Positions 1-7,202 of a stretch of 45,483 nucleotides of DNA are shown piece after piece; position 1 is the stretch's first letter, and each line of letters begins with the position of its first letter. Position numbers and translations under genes: made by a program. The DNA comes from Bacteroidales bacterium (lineage in GTDB: Bacteria; Bacteroidota; Bacteroidia; Bacteroidales; UBA932). Below the pieces are notes generated by a model. That model saw only the letters and a program-made list of their open reading frames with translations. It did not search any database and was not told where the DNA came from. The stretch is from the NCBI GenBank assembly GCA_024401855.1, contig JAKSKH010000017.1, positions 1-45,483 of the forward strand, in the 5' to 3' direction.

Positions 1-362
1 TCAGAGAAGCCGGTCACGAGGTTTATGACTTCCGCAACCCTCCTCAGGGAACGGGCGGATTCCATTGGTCTGACGTGGATGCCAACTATATGAACTGGAA
101 TGTCACCCAATATCGCGAAGGCTTGAAAAGCCAGAAAGCCGAGCAGCAGTTTGCCAACGATATCGAGGCATTGACCTGGGCTGACACTTGCTTGCTGGTA
201 TTGCCTTGTGGCCGTAGCGCTCACACCGAGGCTGGCTGGCTTGCAGGAAAGGGCAAGAAAACCATTGTCTATATCCCGGAAATGCAAGAGGCTGAACTGA
301 TGTATATGCTCTTCGACCTCGTCACTGACAGCCTGGACGAAGTGATTTCCTTCCTCAAATAA
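1..362 (+). CDS. Nucleoside 2-deoxyribosyltransferase-like protein, 5' end cut off
   Basis: The open frame runs in from the left edge (first whole codon at base 3), so the start is missing; the ATG at 75 lies inside the domain. The visible part carries AGHEVYDFRNP, then GFHWSDVD, and later TWADTCLLVLPCGRSAHTEA. These resemble the nucleoside 2-deoxyribosyltransferase-like / DUF4406 fold, which binds nucleotide-like ligands; the SAHTEAGW stretch holds the usual conserved Glu. True members move deoxyribose between bases, but many relatives in phage and defence regions have unknown roles. It ends 9 bp before the YdeI-like gene on the same strand, so the two may be co-transcribed. Family assignment is fairly firm, activity is not. 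Confidence 0.7.
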   Translation, partial: REAGHEVYDFRNPPQGTGGFHWSDVDANYMNWNVTQYREGLKSQKAEQQFANDIEALTWADTCLLVLPCGRSAHTEAGWLAGKGKKTIVYIPEMQEAELMYMLFDLVTDSLDEVISFLK

Positions 363-371
363 CGGCAATCA

Positions 372-953
372 ATGGAAGTCACCAATCTTCTCAACATCCA
401 CACCAGAGAGGAACTCTATGCCTGGTACCTTGAAAATCACGACAAGGTATCAGATTTCTGGCTTCGTGTCAACCGTGCAAAGGAACCATATCCCGGCGTT
501 GTCGGTTATGTGGATGCGGTGGAAGTGGCATTGTGTTTCGGATGGATTGACAGCACGCAGAAACGCATCGACGATGGAAAGCCGATTCAGCATTTCACTC
601 CCAGAAGCAAACGAAGCAGCTGGTGCTGGAACAACATCGAGCGATGCAGGCGGCTTATAGATTTGGGCGAAATGACAGCGGCAGGACTCGCCGTGCTGCC
701 TGACCATAATCCTGACAATTTCGTATTTGAGCAGTGGGTTGTCGATGCCCTGAAGGCTGACCCGATTGTTTGGGAGAACTTCAATTCATTCCCCGGCGCA
801 TACCGTCGCATCAAGGTTGACCGCATCCAGCACTACAATAACTCCAAACGTCCCGAATATGCTATGCATATGCTCCAAACTCTTATCGATGATACTCGAA
901 AAGGAAAGATGCGGCCCGGCTGGGATGATTTCGGAAGGCTGGTGGATTATTGA
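372..953 (+). CDS. YdeI/OmpD-associated family protein
   Basis: A 193-residue protein. It has the family signature FGWIDS (residues 56-61) followed by FTPRSKRSSW (75-84), then NIERCRRLIDLGEMTAAGL. In this family (YdeI, sometimes named for bacteriocin protection or OmpD association) the function is poorly defined; the proteins are small, soluble and probably cytoplasmic, and no signal peptide or membrane segment is seen here. It starts 9 bp after the preceding gene. The following gene is convergent, with its stop 1 bp away. Family is clear, role unknown. Confidence 0.82.
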   Translation: MEVTNLLNIHTREELYAWYLENHDKVSDFWLRVNRAKEPYPGVVGYVDAVEVALCFGWIDSTQKRIDDGKPIQHFTPRSKRSSWCWNNIERCRRLIDLGEMTAAGLAVLPDHNPDNFVFEQWVVDALKADPIVWENFNSFPGAYRRIKVDRIQHYNNSKRPEYAMHMLQTLIDDTRKGKMRPGWDDFGRLVDY

Positions 954-954
954 C

Positions 955-1545
955 CTATCTCGCCAAAAACTCCATAATTCCTTCCACGTGCAGCATTGTG
1001 ATTGCTTCCATTCCGCTATGACTTTGGAGGAAGGAAACGTCAGATAAGCAATCTTGGAACATATTTTCCGTCAGTACTGCCGCGCATTTCGTATGCTTCA
1101 AAATGTACAGATTGCTTTCGAAATCCGGTTCCTTTGGCCCGTTGAATAGACGAATCTTCTGCCCGACCAGATATTTCTTTGCTGCTTCGTATAGGTCGTA
1201 AGCCAGCAAATCTGCACGAGTGATTCCTGGTGTTGTGTATGCTGACCAACCTGATGCGGAATGCCATTTGCCATCTGAGCCGGATGCATTGACGTGAATT
1301 GAAACGAGAATTACATTGGACGCACCAAGTTCATCGCAAACAGCATTCACCCTGCGGCATCTTTCGGCAAGTGGCACATCTGAAATCTCCGGTACCAAAA
1401 GCGAAGCATCGTAGCCATAATCCAGCAGTTCTGCTATGACGCGGGAGGCGATGACGCGGTTGTATTGATATTCGAGAAAGAGCCCGTCCGGGCCGCGTTT
1501 GCCAGGAGTTTCGATGCCGTGGCCGTTGTCGAGAAGAATCTTCAT
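955..1545 (-). CDS. N-acetylmuramoyl-L-alanine amidase (Amidase_3 family)
   Basis: A 196-residue protein that is essentially a bare Amidase_3 domain, a zinc hydrolase that cuts the amide between MurNAc and the stem peptide. The expected residues are visible: His9 in DNGHG, Glu25 in LEYQYN and His84 in SIHVNA as zinc ligands, and Glu160 in LTENMF as catalytic base. There is no signal peptide, so it is not an ordinary secreted cell-wall amidase; short leaderless amidases like this are frequent in prophage and mobile regions as lysis enzymes. A near-consensus -7 element (TATCTTTA) lies upstream at about 1585-1592. It converges with the YdeI-like gene. Confidence 0.85.
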   Translation of the reverse strand: MKILLDNGHGIETPGKRGPDGLFLEYQYNRVIASRVIAELLDYGYDASLLVPEISDVPLAERCRRVNAVCDELGASNVILVSIHVNASGSDGKWHSASGWSAYTTPGITRADLLAYDLYEAAKKYLVGQKIRLFNGPKEPDFESNLYILKHTKCAAVLTENMFQDCLSDVSFLQSHSGMEAITMLHVEGIMEFLAR

Positions 1546-1615
1546 AGTGTTGCAAAGTCATAACTGCAGCTCTACCGATTCCGAACGTAAAGATAGTGAT
1601 TATTGGGGAGATAGC

Positions 1616-2203
1616 CTAAAGTTCAGGCTCTTCGTGCGACATCCTGATGACCTTTGAAGACAAATGAAACTGCTCCTGCAGCTCTCTCTCGACCTCTTCT
1701 CGAATCCGCCTCTTCCGTCTGGCTTCAGCTCTGGCAAATTCGCGGTCGGATTTCCTCTTTGCCTGATATGCCTCCCATTTCTCCTTGTTGGAAGCAAGTT
1801 CAGCCTCAACGCGAGCAACGGTATCGGCGAACGCCTTTGATTTCAGCTCGCATTCCCAGATGGTAACAACGCTCCAGGACAGTGATTCCAGCCTCTGATT
1901 GTTGACGGCATCCCGTTCCTTGTTGCGAGCCACCTTCTCAACCCAGAACTCGACGTTCGTTTCTGGGACAGTGTAATACTTGCAACCTGAATGACCGTGC
2001 CAGAAGCAGCCGTTCACGAATATTGCGGTACGATATTTCGGCAGAACGATGTCGGGCTTGCCCGGAAGAGTCTTGACATTCACGCGATACCGGAAACCCC
2101 TCTCAAACAAGGCTTTCCGCAACTTGATTTCGGGCTTCGTGTTTGCAGAATGTATTTGGGACATACACCTGCTCCTTTGCTCAGGTGAAAACTTGTCTGG
2201 CAT
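1616..2203 (-). CDS. vsr: Very short patch repair endonuclease (Vsr)
   Basis: Vsr nicks 5' of the T in T:G mismatches formed when 5-methylcytosine deaminates, so it normally accompanies a cytosine-5 methyltransferase. The 195-residue protein has FSPEQRSRCMSQI, Glu25 in NTKPEIKLR, Asp51 in PGKPDIVLP, and Trp68-His69 in NGCFWHGH; these positions match the catalytic and metal residues of E. coli Vsr (E25, D51, W68, H69). Thr63 and His64 of the E. coli enzyme are Val and Asn here. A charged C-terminal extension of about 55 residues, probably helical, follows the nuclease fold. It follows a 76-residue gene with a 3-bp gap, and two cytosine-5 methyltransferases lie 2.7 kb away on the other strand, its likely partners. 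Confidence 0.92.
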   Translation of the reverse strand: MPDKFSPEQRSRCMSQIHSANTKPEIKLRKALFERGFRYRVNVKTLPGKPDIVLPKYRTAIFVNGCFWHGHSGCKYYTVPETNVEFWVEKVARNKERDAVNNQRLESLSWSVVTIWECELKSKAFADTVARVEAELASNKEKWEAYQAKRKSDREFARAEARRKRRIREEVERELQEQFHLSSKVIRMSHEEPEL

Positions 2204-2206
2204 ACA

Positions 2207-2437
2207 TTACTGGTCTTCGTGGAGAATTGTATTGAGTTTGCCCTTTCGTACGATTACCAAATCATTCTCGAACGGGTTATCTTCGGACAGTTTCTTCGTT
2301 CTGAAAGTCTGATATGCAATGCCCAATAGATATTTTACTCTGGAATCCTCGTACATAGCCGCTACTGATCCAAAGTAAAAGTGGTCGTGAGTGTCTTTCA
2401 CCTCAACGTGAATAACTGTCCTGTCTTGTTTAAGCAT
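2207..2437 (-). CDS. Hypothetical 76-residue protein upstream of vsr
   Basis: I do not recognise this protein. I start it at the ATG at 2437 (MLKQDRTVIHVEV) because a promoter element TATATTTG at 2454-2461 lies inside the longer reading frame, so the longer form could not be made from it. The sequence has a VKDTHDHFYFGSVAAMYED stretch followed by an AYQTFRTKKLS segment and an ENDLVIVRKGKLN strand, suggesting a small mixed alpha/beta domain. It ends 3 bp before vsr and is probably co-transcribed with it, so a role with Vsr or as a small regulator is possible, but this is inference. Confidence 0.6.
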   Translation of the reverse strand: MLKQDRTVIHVEVKDTHDHFYFGSVAAMYEDSRVKYLLGIAYQTFRTKKLSEDNPFENDLVIVRKGKLNTILHEDQ

Positions 2438-2453
2438 TGCTTGTCTTGCGATG

Positions 2454-2461
2454 CAAATATA
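2454..2461 (-). promoter_or_regulatory. Bacteroidetes -7 promoter element for the 76-aa gene and vsr
   Basis: Reading the minus strand, TATATTTG matches the Bacteroidetes -7 consensus TAnnTTTG, 16 nt before the chosen ATG. No convincing -33 TTG at the usual spacing was seen. It is back to back with the plus-strand promoter at 2503-2531. Confidence 0.6.
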
Positions 2462-2502
2462 GCAAAATGACACAATTATTGAAAACTTGTTGATTATGTA
2501 TA

Positions 2503-2531
2503 TTGCATCATAAACAAATGTTGTATATTTG
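2503..2531 (+). promoter_or_regulatory. Bacteroidetes-type promoter for the 82-aa gene
   Basis: TTG at 2503-2505, an 18-nt spacer and TATATTTG at 2524-2531 form a good -33/-7 pair. It lies inside the longest reading frame of the next gene, which fixes the real start downstream (2551 or 2560). Confidence 0.65.
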
Positions 2532-2559
2532 TATCGTGAAACTTGATATTATGTGCGGT

Positions 2560-2808
2560 ATGAACATCTATGTGCTGACAGAAACTGAAAACACAGACAC
2601 CGAGTATGTCTATGTTGAAGCGTTCGAACATTTGTCAAAAGCCAAAGCGAGACTCAAAGCTCTTTACAATGAATTTGTTATTCAAGGCGACATCGATTCT
2701 ATCATCAAAGCATCACTGGACGTCAATTTTATGTTTGCCACTTATGAAAATGCCGAGGGAGTTATCGTCCACTGGGAAATAAAGGAAGCTCAATTGCACG
2801 TTGATTAG
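2560..2808 (+). CDS. Hypothetical 82-residue protein in the restriction island
   Basis: Not recognised. The ATG at 2560 (MNIYVLTETEN) is preferred, with 2551 (MCGMNIYV) as alternative; longer forms are excluded by the internal promoter at 2503-2531. The protein is short and acidic, with an N-terminal beta strand, a central amphipathic helix (EHLSKAKARLKALYNEFVIQ) and a final EGVIVHWEIKEA strand, so a small soluble alpha/beta protein. It stands alone under its own promoter, and the next gene also has its own promoter. Role in the defence cluster unknown. Confidence 0.55.
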   Translation: MNIYVLTETENTDTEYVYVEAFEHLSKAKARLKALYNEFVIQGDIDSIIKASLDVNFMFATYENAEGVIVHWEIKEAQLHVD

Positions 2809-2828
2809 GGATTATTGTGCTATTTTTG
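2801..2828 (+). promoter_or_regulatory. Bacteroidetes-type promoter for the 315-aa gene
   Basis: TTG at 2801-2803 and TATTTTTG at 2821-2828, spaced by 17 nt. The -33 part overlaps the end of the previous gene. It excludes the start at 2815 and supports the ATG at 2866. Confidence 0.6.
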
Positions 2829-2865
2829 CAGAAGATTCATAATCTTCCCGCAGACAATAGCTTTA

Positions 2866-3813
2866 ATGACGAAGGCCGATTTCATCAAGACAGTATCTGA
2901 CATTCAAAATAATTGTGATTTTGAACTGTCCTCTGCTTGTTTATTTTCACACGAGGAATTAGCTTCCATTTCTGACGAGCAAATAACTGATGCACTTGAT
3001 GAATTGTCAAATTATCTTTTCTCTTTCTATAATTCAAAGTGCAGACTGTTTGATGAAGCCGAGGAGATACGGAAGTTCGATCCCCAATATGCACTGCAAG
3101 AAATTCCTAATACTTCAATATTTCTCCTCTTTAGAGGATTTCTTGCAATACTAAAAGAGTTATCCCTTAGACACAATCCGGGTCGGTACCAGCGAATGCT
3201 TATAGAACTCTTTGGAAGATTCACTTTATTGTATGCAGGTAACAAGGAATTGTTTAATGAAAACAATTCTCTGATTTCAACTATTTTTAACGACATTGCC
3301 TTCAACACACTTGACTTGATTACCTCTTATACATGGGACTTCGATGAGGCAATTTATCTCCGGCTAACAGTTATGAATCTATTGTTTCTTCGGGGCTTAT
3401 CTTGCAAGAAGGAAATATCGAAGATTCTTGTGTTTAAGAATTTCGATATCGAAGATGTTCGCATTTACAATAAATCCATCATTTTGGAATGCTTGGATTT
3501 GTATCTTTCATTTGTGTCAGAGTCAGATGCCGCACAGCACACTGTTGCAGTTGATACATCTTGGTATTACTCTTATTTATTTAAGAAAAGATTTGGATTC
3601 ATTTATTGTCGTAAAGTTACTCCTGTCAACATTCCTCCCTATTCATACAAGGGGTTTGTAAAATCACCTTGTTTCAAGTCGCTGGTTTCATATGAGGTAG
3701 GTTTGGGAAAGAGAATACAGGCAGTCCATCTAGGTATAAACAGAAGGAGTAGCGAATATTTACCGTCAGAATCCCAATGCTTGTATAATTTTTCAACAAT
3801 GAAATACGAATAG
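2866..3813 (+). CDS. Hypothetical protein, 315 residues, in the restriction island
   Basis: I do not recognise a family. Starting at ATG 2866 (MTKADFIKTVSDIQ), the protein has no signal peptide, no convincing membrane segment and appears mostly helical. It contains leucine- and phenylalanine-rich helices such as TSIFLLFRGFLAILKELSL and LRLTVMNLLFLRGLSC, with a more basic, strand-like C-terminus around WYYSYLFKKRFGFIYCRK. A helical-repeat or scaffold-like protein is one reading. It is AT-rich like the neighbouring methyltransferases and lies between Vsr and the glycosylase/methyltransferase operon, so it belongs to the same acquired block. An accessory defence role is possible but unsupported by any motif. 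Confidence 0.6.
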   Translation: MTKADFIKTVSDIQNNCDFELSSACLFSHEELASISDEQITDALDELSNYLFSFYNSKCRLFDEAEEIRKFDPQYALQEIPNTSIFLLFRGFLAILKELSLRHNPGRYQRMLIELFGRFTLLYAGNKELFNENNSLISTIFNDIAFNTLDLITSYTWDFDEAIYLRLTVMNLLFLRGLSCKKEISKILVFKNFDIEDVRIYNKSIILECLDLYLSFVSESDAAQHTVAVDTSWYYSYLFKKRFGFIYCRKVTPVNIPPYSYKGFVKSPCFKSLVSYEVGLGKRIQAVHLGINRRSSEYLPSESQCLYNFSTMKYE

Positions 3814-3828
3814 GCATCCTAATAGAAC

Positions 3829-3859
3829 TTGTATTCATCAAAATTATGGAGTATATTTG
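3829..3859 (+). promoter_or_regulatory. Promoter of the glycosylase-methyltransferase operon
   Basis: TTG at 3829-3831, a 20-nt spacer and TATATTTG at 3852-3859 form a near-ideal Bacteroidetes promoter. It would transcribe the HhH glycosylase, the DUF6088-like gene and both methyltransferases as one unit. It excludes the upstream start at 3857. No copy of the C-box repeat seen upstream of the controller gene occurs here. Confidence 0.7.
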
Positions 3860-3889
3860 CCGCAAACATATAAATGCGGCCAACATTAC

Positions 3890-4555
3890 ATGACCTCAAT
3901 GCTAAATAATACAGATGTCAAAGAGCAACTAGACCATCTTAAAAAGTCAGACCACCGTTTATGTAAGCTTATCGACTCAATAGGTGATATAGACATTCAC
4001 TATTATTCCGACATTGACGGATACACATTTCTCGTCCGTGAGATTGTGGGGCAAATGATTTCCGCCCAAGTCAAAAAAATATTATATAACCGTTTTGTCA
4101 TTTTGTGTGATGGCGAAATCACTGCGCACAAAGTTGCAGCTTTCAACATCGAAAAATTGAGAGATGTCGGTTTGTCGACATCAAAAAGTAGATATATAAT
4201 TAATCTGTCAAAAGAGATATCTGAAGGTAGGCTCAATCTTGGAGAGCTTGACAATAAGAGTGACGAAGAGGTTTTCAAAACACTTCTCAAAATATGCGGA
4301 GTGGGGAAATGGACGGCAAAGATGTATTTACTATTCTACTTGAAAAGAAACGACATACTCCCTGTTGAAGATATGGCATTCATCCAGGCTTACAAGTGGT
4401 TATATGATACCGATGACATTAAACCGTCAAGCATAGAGAAACAATGCCAAAATTGGCATCCGTACGCATCTTTGGCATCAAGGTACATGTATAAAGCACT
4501 TGATTCAGGGCTAACAAAGATTCCAATAAACGAATTTTTATCAAAATCCCAATAA
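3890..4555 (+). CDS. AlkA-like HhH-GPD DNA glycosylase
   Basis: A 221-residue base-excision glycosylase of the HhH-GPD superfamily. The helix-hairpin-helix is LLKICGVGKWTAK (Gly137-Val138-Gly139, with Lys140) and is followed by ILPVEDMAF with the catalytic Asp161 at the expected distance. No C-terminal four-cysteine iron-sulphur motif is present, so it is closer to AlkA (3-methyladenine glycosylase II) than to EndoIII. The start at 3890 (or 3899) is set by the promoter at 3829-3859. It is the first gene of an operon: the next gene begins 2 bp after its stop, followed by two cytosine-5 methyltransferases. That context suggests repair of methyltransferase-linked damage (T:G mismatches or N3-methylcytosine) rather than general alkylation repair; this last point is inference. 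Confidence 0.8.
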   Translation: MTSMLNNTDVKEQLDHLKKSDHRLCKLIDSIGDIDIHYYSDIDGYTFLVREIVGQMISAQVKKILYNRFVILCDGEITAHKVAAFNIEKLRDVGLSTSKSRYIINLSKEISEGRLNLGELDNKSDEEVFKTLLKICGVGKWTAKMYLLFYLKRNDILPVEDMAFIQAYKWLYDTDDIKPSSIEKQCQNWHPYASLASRYMYKALDSGLTKIPINEFLSKSQ

Positions 4556-4557
4556 TT

Positions 4558-4941
4558 ATGCAATCCACGCTTAGTACACAGGAAAAAATCCGTGGTTTTC
4601 TTCAATCACATAAGGAGGGCGCAACGTTCATAAACGATGATTTCAAGCACCTTGGAGACTATAGTTGTATTCGCTCTGCGATTGTCAGACTATGCAAAAA
4701 AAATGAACTTGTCCGTGTATGCCAAGGGGTATACATGATTCCATACAAAGAACATTTGTTGCCTGACTGCCTAACAATTGCTGGCGAGATCGCTCGCAAG
4801 TCTGGTGGTATTGTCAAGTATAAGGACGACATAACAATAAATAATGTTCGCATTTACTCGGTGTATACAAATTCATCTACTCGTTCTTTATTTCTTGACA
4901 ATGGAACAATAATTAAGTTTATTCATTCAAATGACCTTTAA
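4558..4941 (+). CDS. Winged-helix protein, DUF6088 / AbiEi-N-like
   Basis: A 127-residue protein with the pattern typical of DUF6088 and the N-terminal domain of AbiEi-type antitoxins: an initial helix (STQEKIRGFLQSHKEG), a TFINDDFKHLGDYSCIRSAIVRLCKKNEL recognition part, then a wing-like LVRVCQGVYMIPY. Such proteins are DNA-binding regulators or fragments of toxin-antitoxin modules. No partner nucleotidyltransferase (AbiEii) is present. It starts 2 bp after the glycosylase and its last 11 bp overlap the first methyltransferase, so it is tightly coupled and could regulate the modification operon. Family assignment is by pattern and moderately sure. Confidence 0.6.
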   Translation: MQSTLSTQEKIRGFLQSHKEGATFINDDFKHLGDYSCIRSAIVRLCKKNELVRVCQGVYMIPYKEHLLPDCLTIAGEIARKSGGIVKYKDDITINNVRIYSVYTNSSTRSLFLDNGTIIKFIHSNDL

Positions 4942-6181
4942 TCTGATTTCTGATGATATGAATACTATAAAGAAGCTCACTGATTATCTTTTCAAAAAGA
5001 ATGCAAGTCTTCCGGAATTCGAAAACCTTTCTATTGAGGAACAGCTAGCTTTCGTCACTCATTACTTAGAAAATATGGGTAAACCAGAAGAGCCGTTCTA
5101 CAGTAAGGGCAAAATGATTTATAATACCATGCTTGGCAGGCCTGTTGATGCGGACGTTTCTGAGGAGGATCGTAAACAGTTTTATGATTCATTACTTTTT
5201 CATTTTACCCCGCAAAAGGAATCAAGATTTACGTTTATTGATTTGTTTGCTGGAATCGGAGGATTCAGATTGTCAATGCAAAAATATGGTGGGAGATGTG
5301 TTTTTTCATCAGAGTTTAATCCGTGCGCTCAAAAAACATATACTTTCAACTATGGCGAAGTGCCATTTGGAGACATAACAAAACCTGAGACAAAAGCATC
5401 AATACCAGAACAGTTTGACGTTTTGTGTGGAGGATTTCCGTGCCAGGCTTTTTCGATTGCAGGATATAGAAAGGGCTTTGAAGACACACGGGGCACATTA
5501 TTCTTCGACATTGCTGAAATCATCAAGAAACATCAGCCCAAGGTGGCATATTTAGAAAACGTGAAGAATCTTGAAAGTCATGATGGGGGAAAAACATTTA
5601 AGGTAATATGCGCAACTCTCGAAGAACTTGGATACGCAGTATACCATAAAGTTCTCAAAGCAAGCGAATACGGGAATATTCCTCAGTGTCGAGAAAGGAT
5701 TTTGATTGTAGCATTCAATAAATCCAAGATTAAAAATCACGATACATTTAAATTCCCAGGCCAAATTCCTCTGACCAAGACAATACATGACTGTATTGAA
5801 TCGGGCAAAATGGAAGAAAAATATTATTATCGAGATGGTCAGATATACTATCCGAAGCTAGTTGAAGGAATGACCTCATCTGATTCAATCTATCAATGGC
5901 GTCGAATTTATGTCCGAGAAAACAAGACGCATTTGTGCCCGACACTGACAGCAAATATGGGTGGCGGGGGCCACAATGTCCCTCTAATTAAGACATCGGA
6001 AGGAATAAGGAAACTCACACCAAAGGAATGTTTAAATTTTATGGGTTACCCTGAAGCATTCGCTTTTCCAAATTCCATTTCTGAGAGTGCAAAATATATG
6101 CAGGCTGGCAATTCTGTAGTTGTACCGATGATGACGCGAGTTGCTGAACAGATTGTTGAAGTTTTATCTTCTCAGAAATAA
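4931..6181 (+). CDS. DNA (cytosine-5) methyltransferase 1
   Basis: A 416-residue cytosine-5 DNA methyltransferase. The catalytic domain follows an extra N-terminal region of about 100 residues that is acidic and helical. Visible motifs: I, DLFAGIGGF (104-112); IV, GGFPCQAFS with nucleophile Cys171; VI, ENV (199-201); VIII, QCRER (242-246); X, QAGNSVVVP near 391. The target-recognition region contains YYYRDG, YQWRRIYVRENK and CPTLTANMGGGGHNVP. It overlaps the upstream gene by 11 bp; an alternative start at 4958 would remove the overlap. The second methyltransferase follows after 31 bp and has a closely related recognition region. The Bsp6I-like nuclease opposite suggests the target GCNGC, but I could not verify this. 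Confidence 0.93.
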   Translation: MTFNLISDDMNTIKKLTDYLFKKNASLPEFENLSIEEQLAFVTHYLENMGKPEEPFYSKGKMIYNTMLGRPVDADVSEEDRKQFYDSLLFHFTPQKESRFTFIDLFAGIGGFRLSMQKYGGRCVFSSEFNPCAQKTYTFNYGEVPFGDITKPETKASIPEQFDVLCGGFPCQAFSIAGYRKGFEDTRGTLFFDIAEIIKKHQPKVAYLENVKNLESHDGGKTFKVICATLEELGYAVYHKVLKASEYGNIPQCRERILIVAFNKSKIKNHDTFKFPGQIPLTKTIHDCIESGKMEEKYYYRDGQIYYPKLVEGMTSSDSIYQWRRIYVRENKTHLCPTLTANMGGGGHNVPLIKTSEGIRKLTPKECLNFMGYPEAFAFPNSISESAKYMQAGNSVVVPMMTRVAEQIVEVLSSQK

Positions 6182-6212
6182 CCATTAATTTCAGCCGAAA
6201 GACATTACGAAT

Positions 6213-7202
6213 ATGGATTACCGAGTTGGCAGTTTATACGCCGGTGTTGGAGGTATTTGTCTCGGCTTCCAGCAAGCCGGATTCACACTCGAATGGGCGA
6301 ACGAGTATGACAAATATGCCTGCATAACATATCGAACTAATTTTAAACACAAATTGATAGAAGGAGATGTTCTCAATCTGAACATTTCAGAATTAAGGGC
6401 TGTTGATGTCCTTTGTGCCGGATTTCCGTGTCAGCCGTTCTCTGTCGCCGGATATAGAAAAGGTTTTAATGATCATCGAGGCAATCATTTCTTCAAGGTC
6501 ATGGATTTTGTTGACACAATGAGGCCTAAAGTCATATTTCTTGAGAATGTCAAGAATCTGGTTGGCCATGATGGCGGTAAAACATTTCGAATTATCCGCG
6601 AATCAATTGAGGATAGAGGATATTCGTTTTCATACAAGGTTCTAAACACTAAAGATTATGGAAACATACCTCATAACAGAGAAAGAATCTTCATCGTTGC
6701 TTTTGACAAAGAATCAACGGGCGATGCTTGGCGATTATTTGACTTCCCTGAAAAGAAACCGCTGATCACCAGAATCAAAGACATAATTTCAAATGAGCAG
6801 GTCGATGAATCATATTATTACCGGGAAGATAAATGGTTTCACGAAGAATTTAAAAAATTAATTAACGACCCCAATACAGTTTATCAGTGGAGAAGAAAAT
6901 ATGTTCGTGAGAATAAGAATGAATGCTGTCCGACACTAACGGCCAACATGGGAACCGGAGGAAACAATGTCCCAATAATAACTACGCAATATGGTTTCAG
7001 GAAACTGACTCCAGATGAGTGTTTTGCATTCCAGGGTTTTCCGGTAAAGACTGGTGAATATAAACTACCAGACATTGCTAATAGTCACCTCTATAAACAA
7101 GCAGGAAACTCCGTAAGCGTTCCAGTGATTTATGCCATTGCTGACAATATCATGAAGGCGCTAAACGGAGTTCAAGTCTGCCAAGAGATGCTACTATTTT
7201 AA
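6213..7202 (+). CDS. DNA (cytosine-5) methyltransferase 2
   Basis: A 329-residue cytosine-5 methyltransferase of normal length. Motifs: I, SLYAGVGGICLGF (near the N-terminus); IV, AGFPCQPFS with nucleophile Cys73; VI, ENV (121-123); VIII, HNRER (164-168); X, QAGNSVSVP (296-304). Its recognition region (YYYRED, YQWRRKYVRENK, CPTLTANMGTGGNNVP) is strikingly like that of methyltransferase 1, while the rest has diverged. The pair may therefore share or overlap in target, or each may serve one strand or one of the two nucleases. It lacks the N-terminal extension of its neighbour. Its last 9 bp overlap tail to tail with the convergent second nuclease gene. Confidence 0.93.
   Translation: MDYRVGSLYAGVGGICLGFQQAGFTLEWANEYDKYACITYRTNFKHKLIEGDVLNLNISELRAVDVLCAGFPCQPFSVAGYRKGFNDHRGNHFFKVMDFVDTMRPKVIFLENVKNLVGHDGGKTFRIIRESIEDRGYSFSYKVLNTKDYGNIPHNRERIFIVAFDKESTGDAWRLFDFPEKKPLITRIKDIISNEQVDESYYYREDKWFHEEFKKLINDPNTVYQWRRKYVRENKNECCPTLTANMGTGGNNVPIITTQYGFRKLTPDECFAFQGFPVKTGEYKLPDIANSHLYKQAGNSVSVPVIYAIADNIMKALNGVQVCQEMLLF

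Noticed and set aside
4658-4665. ACTATAGT, the same core as the C-box, inside the DUF6088-like gene
   Set aside because: A single 8-mer without the flanking repeat or a promoter; roughly one copy is expected by chance in a window of this size.
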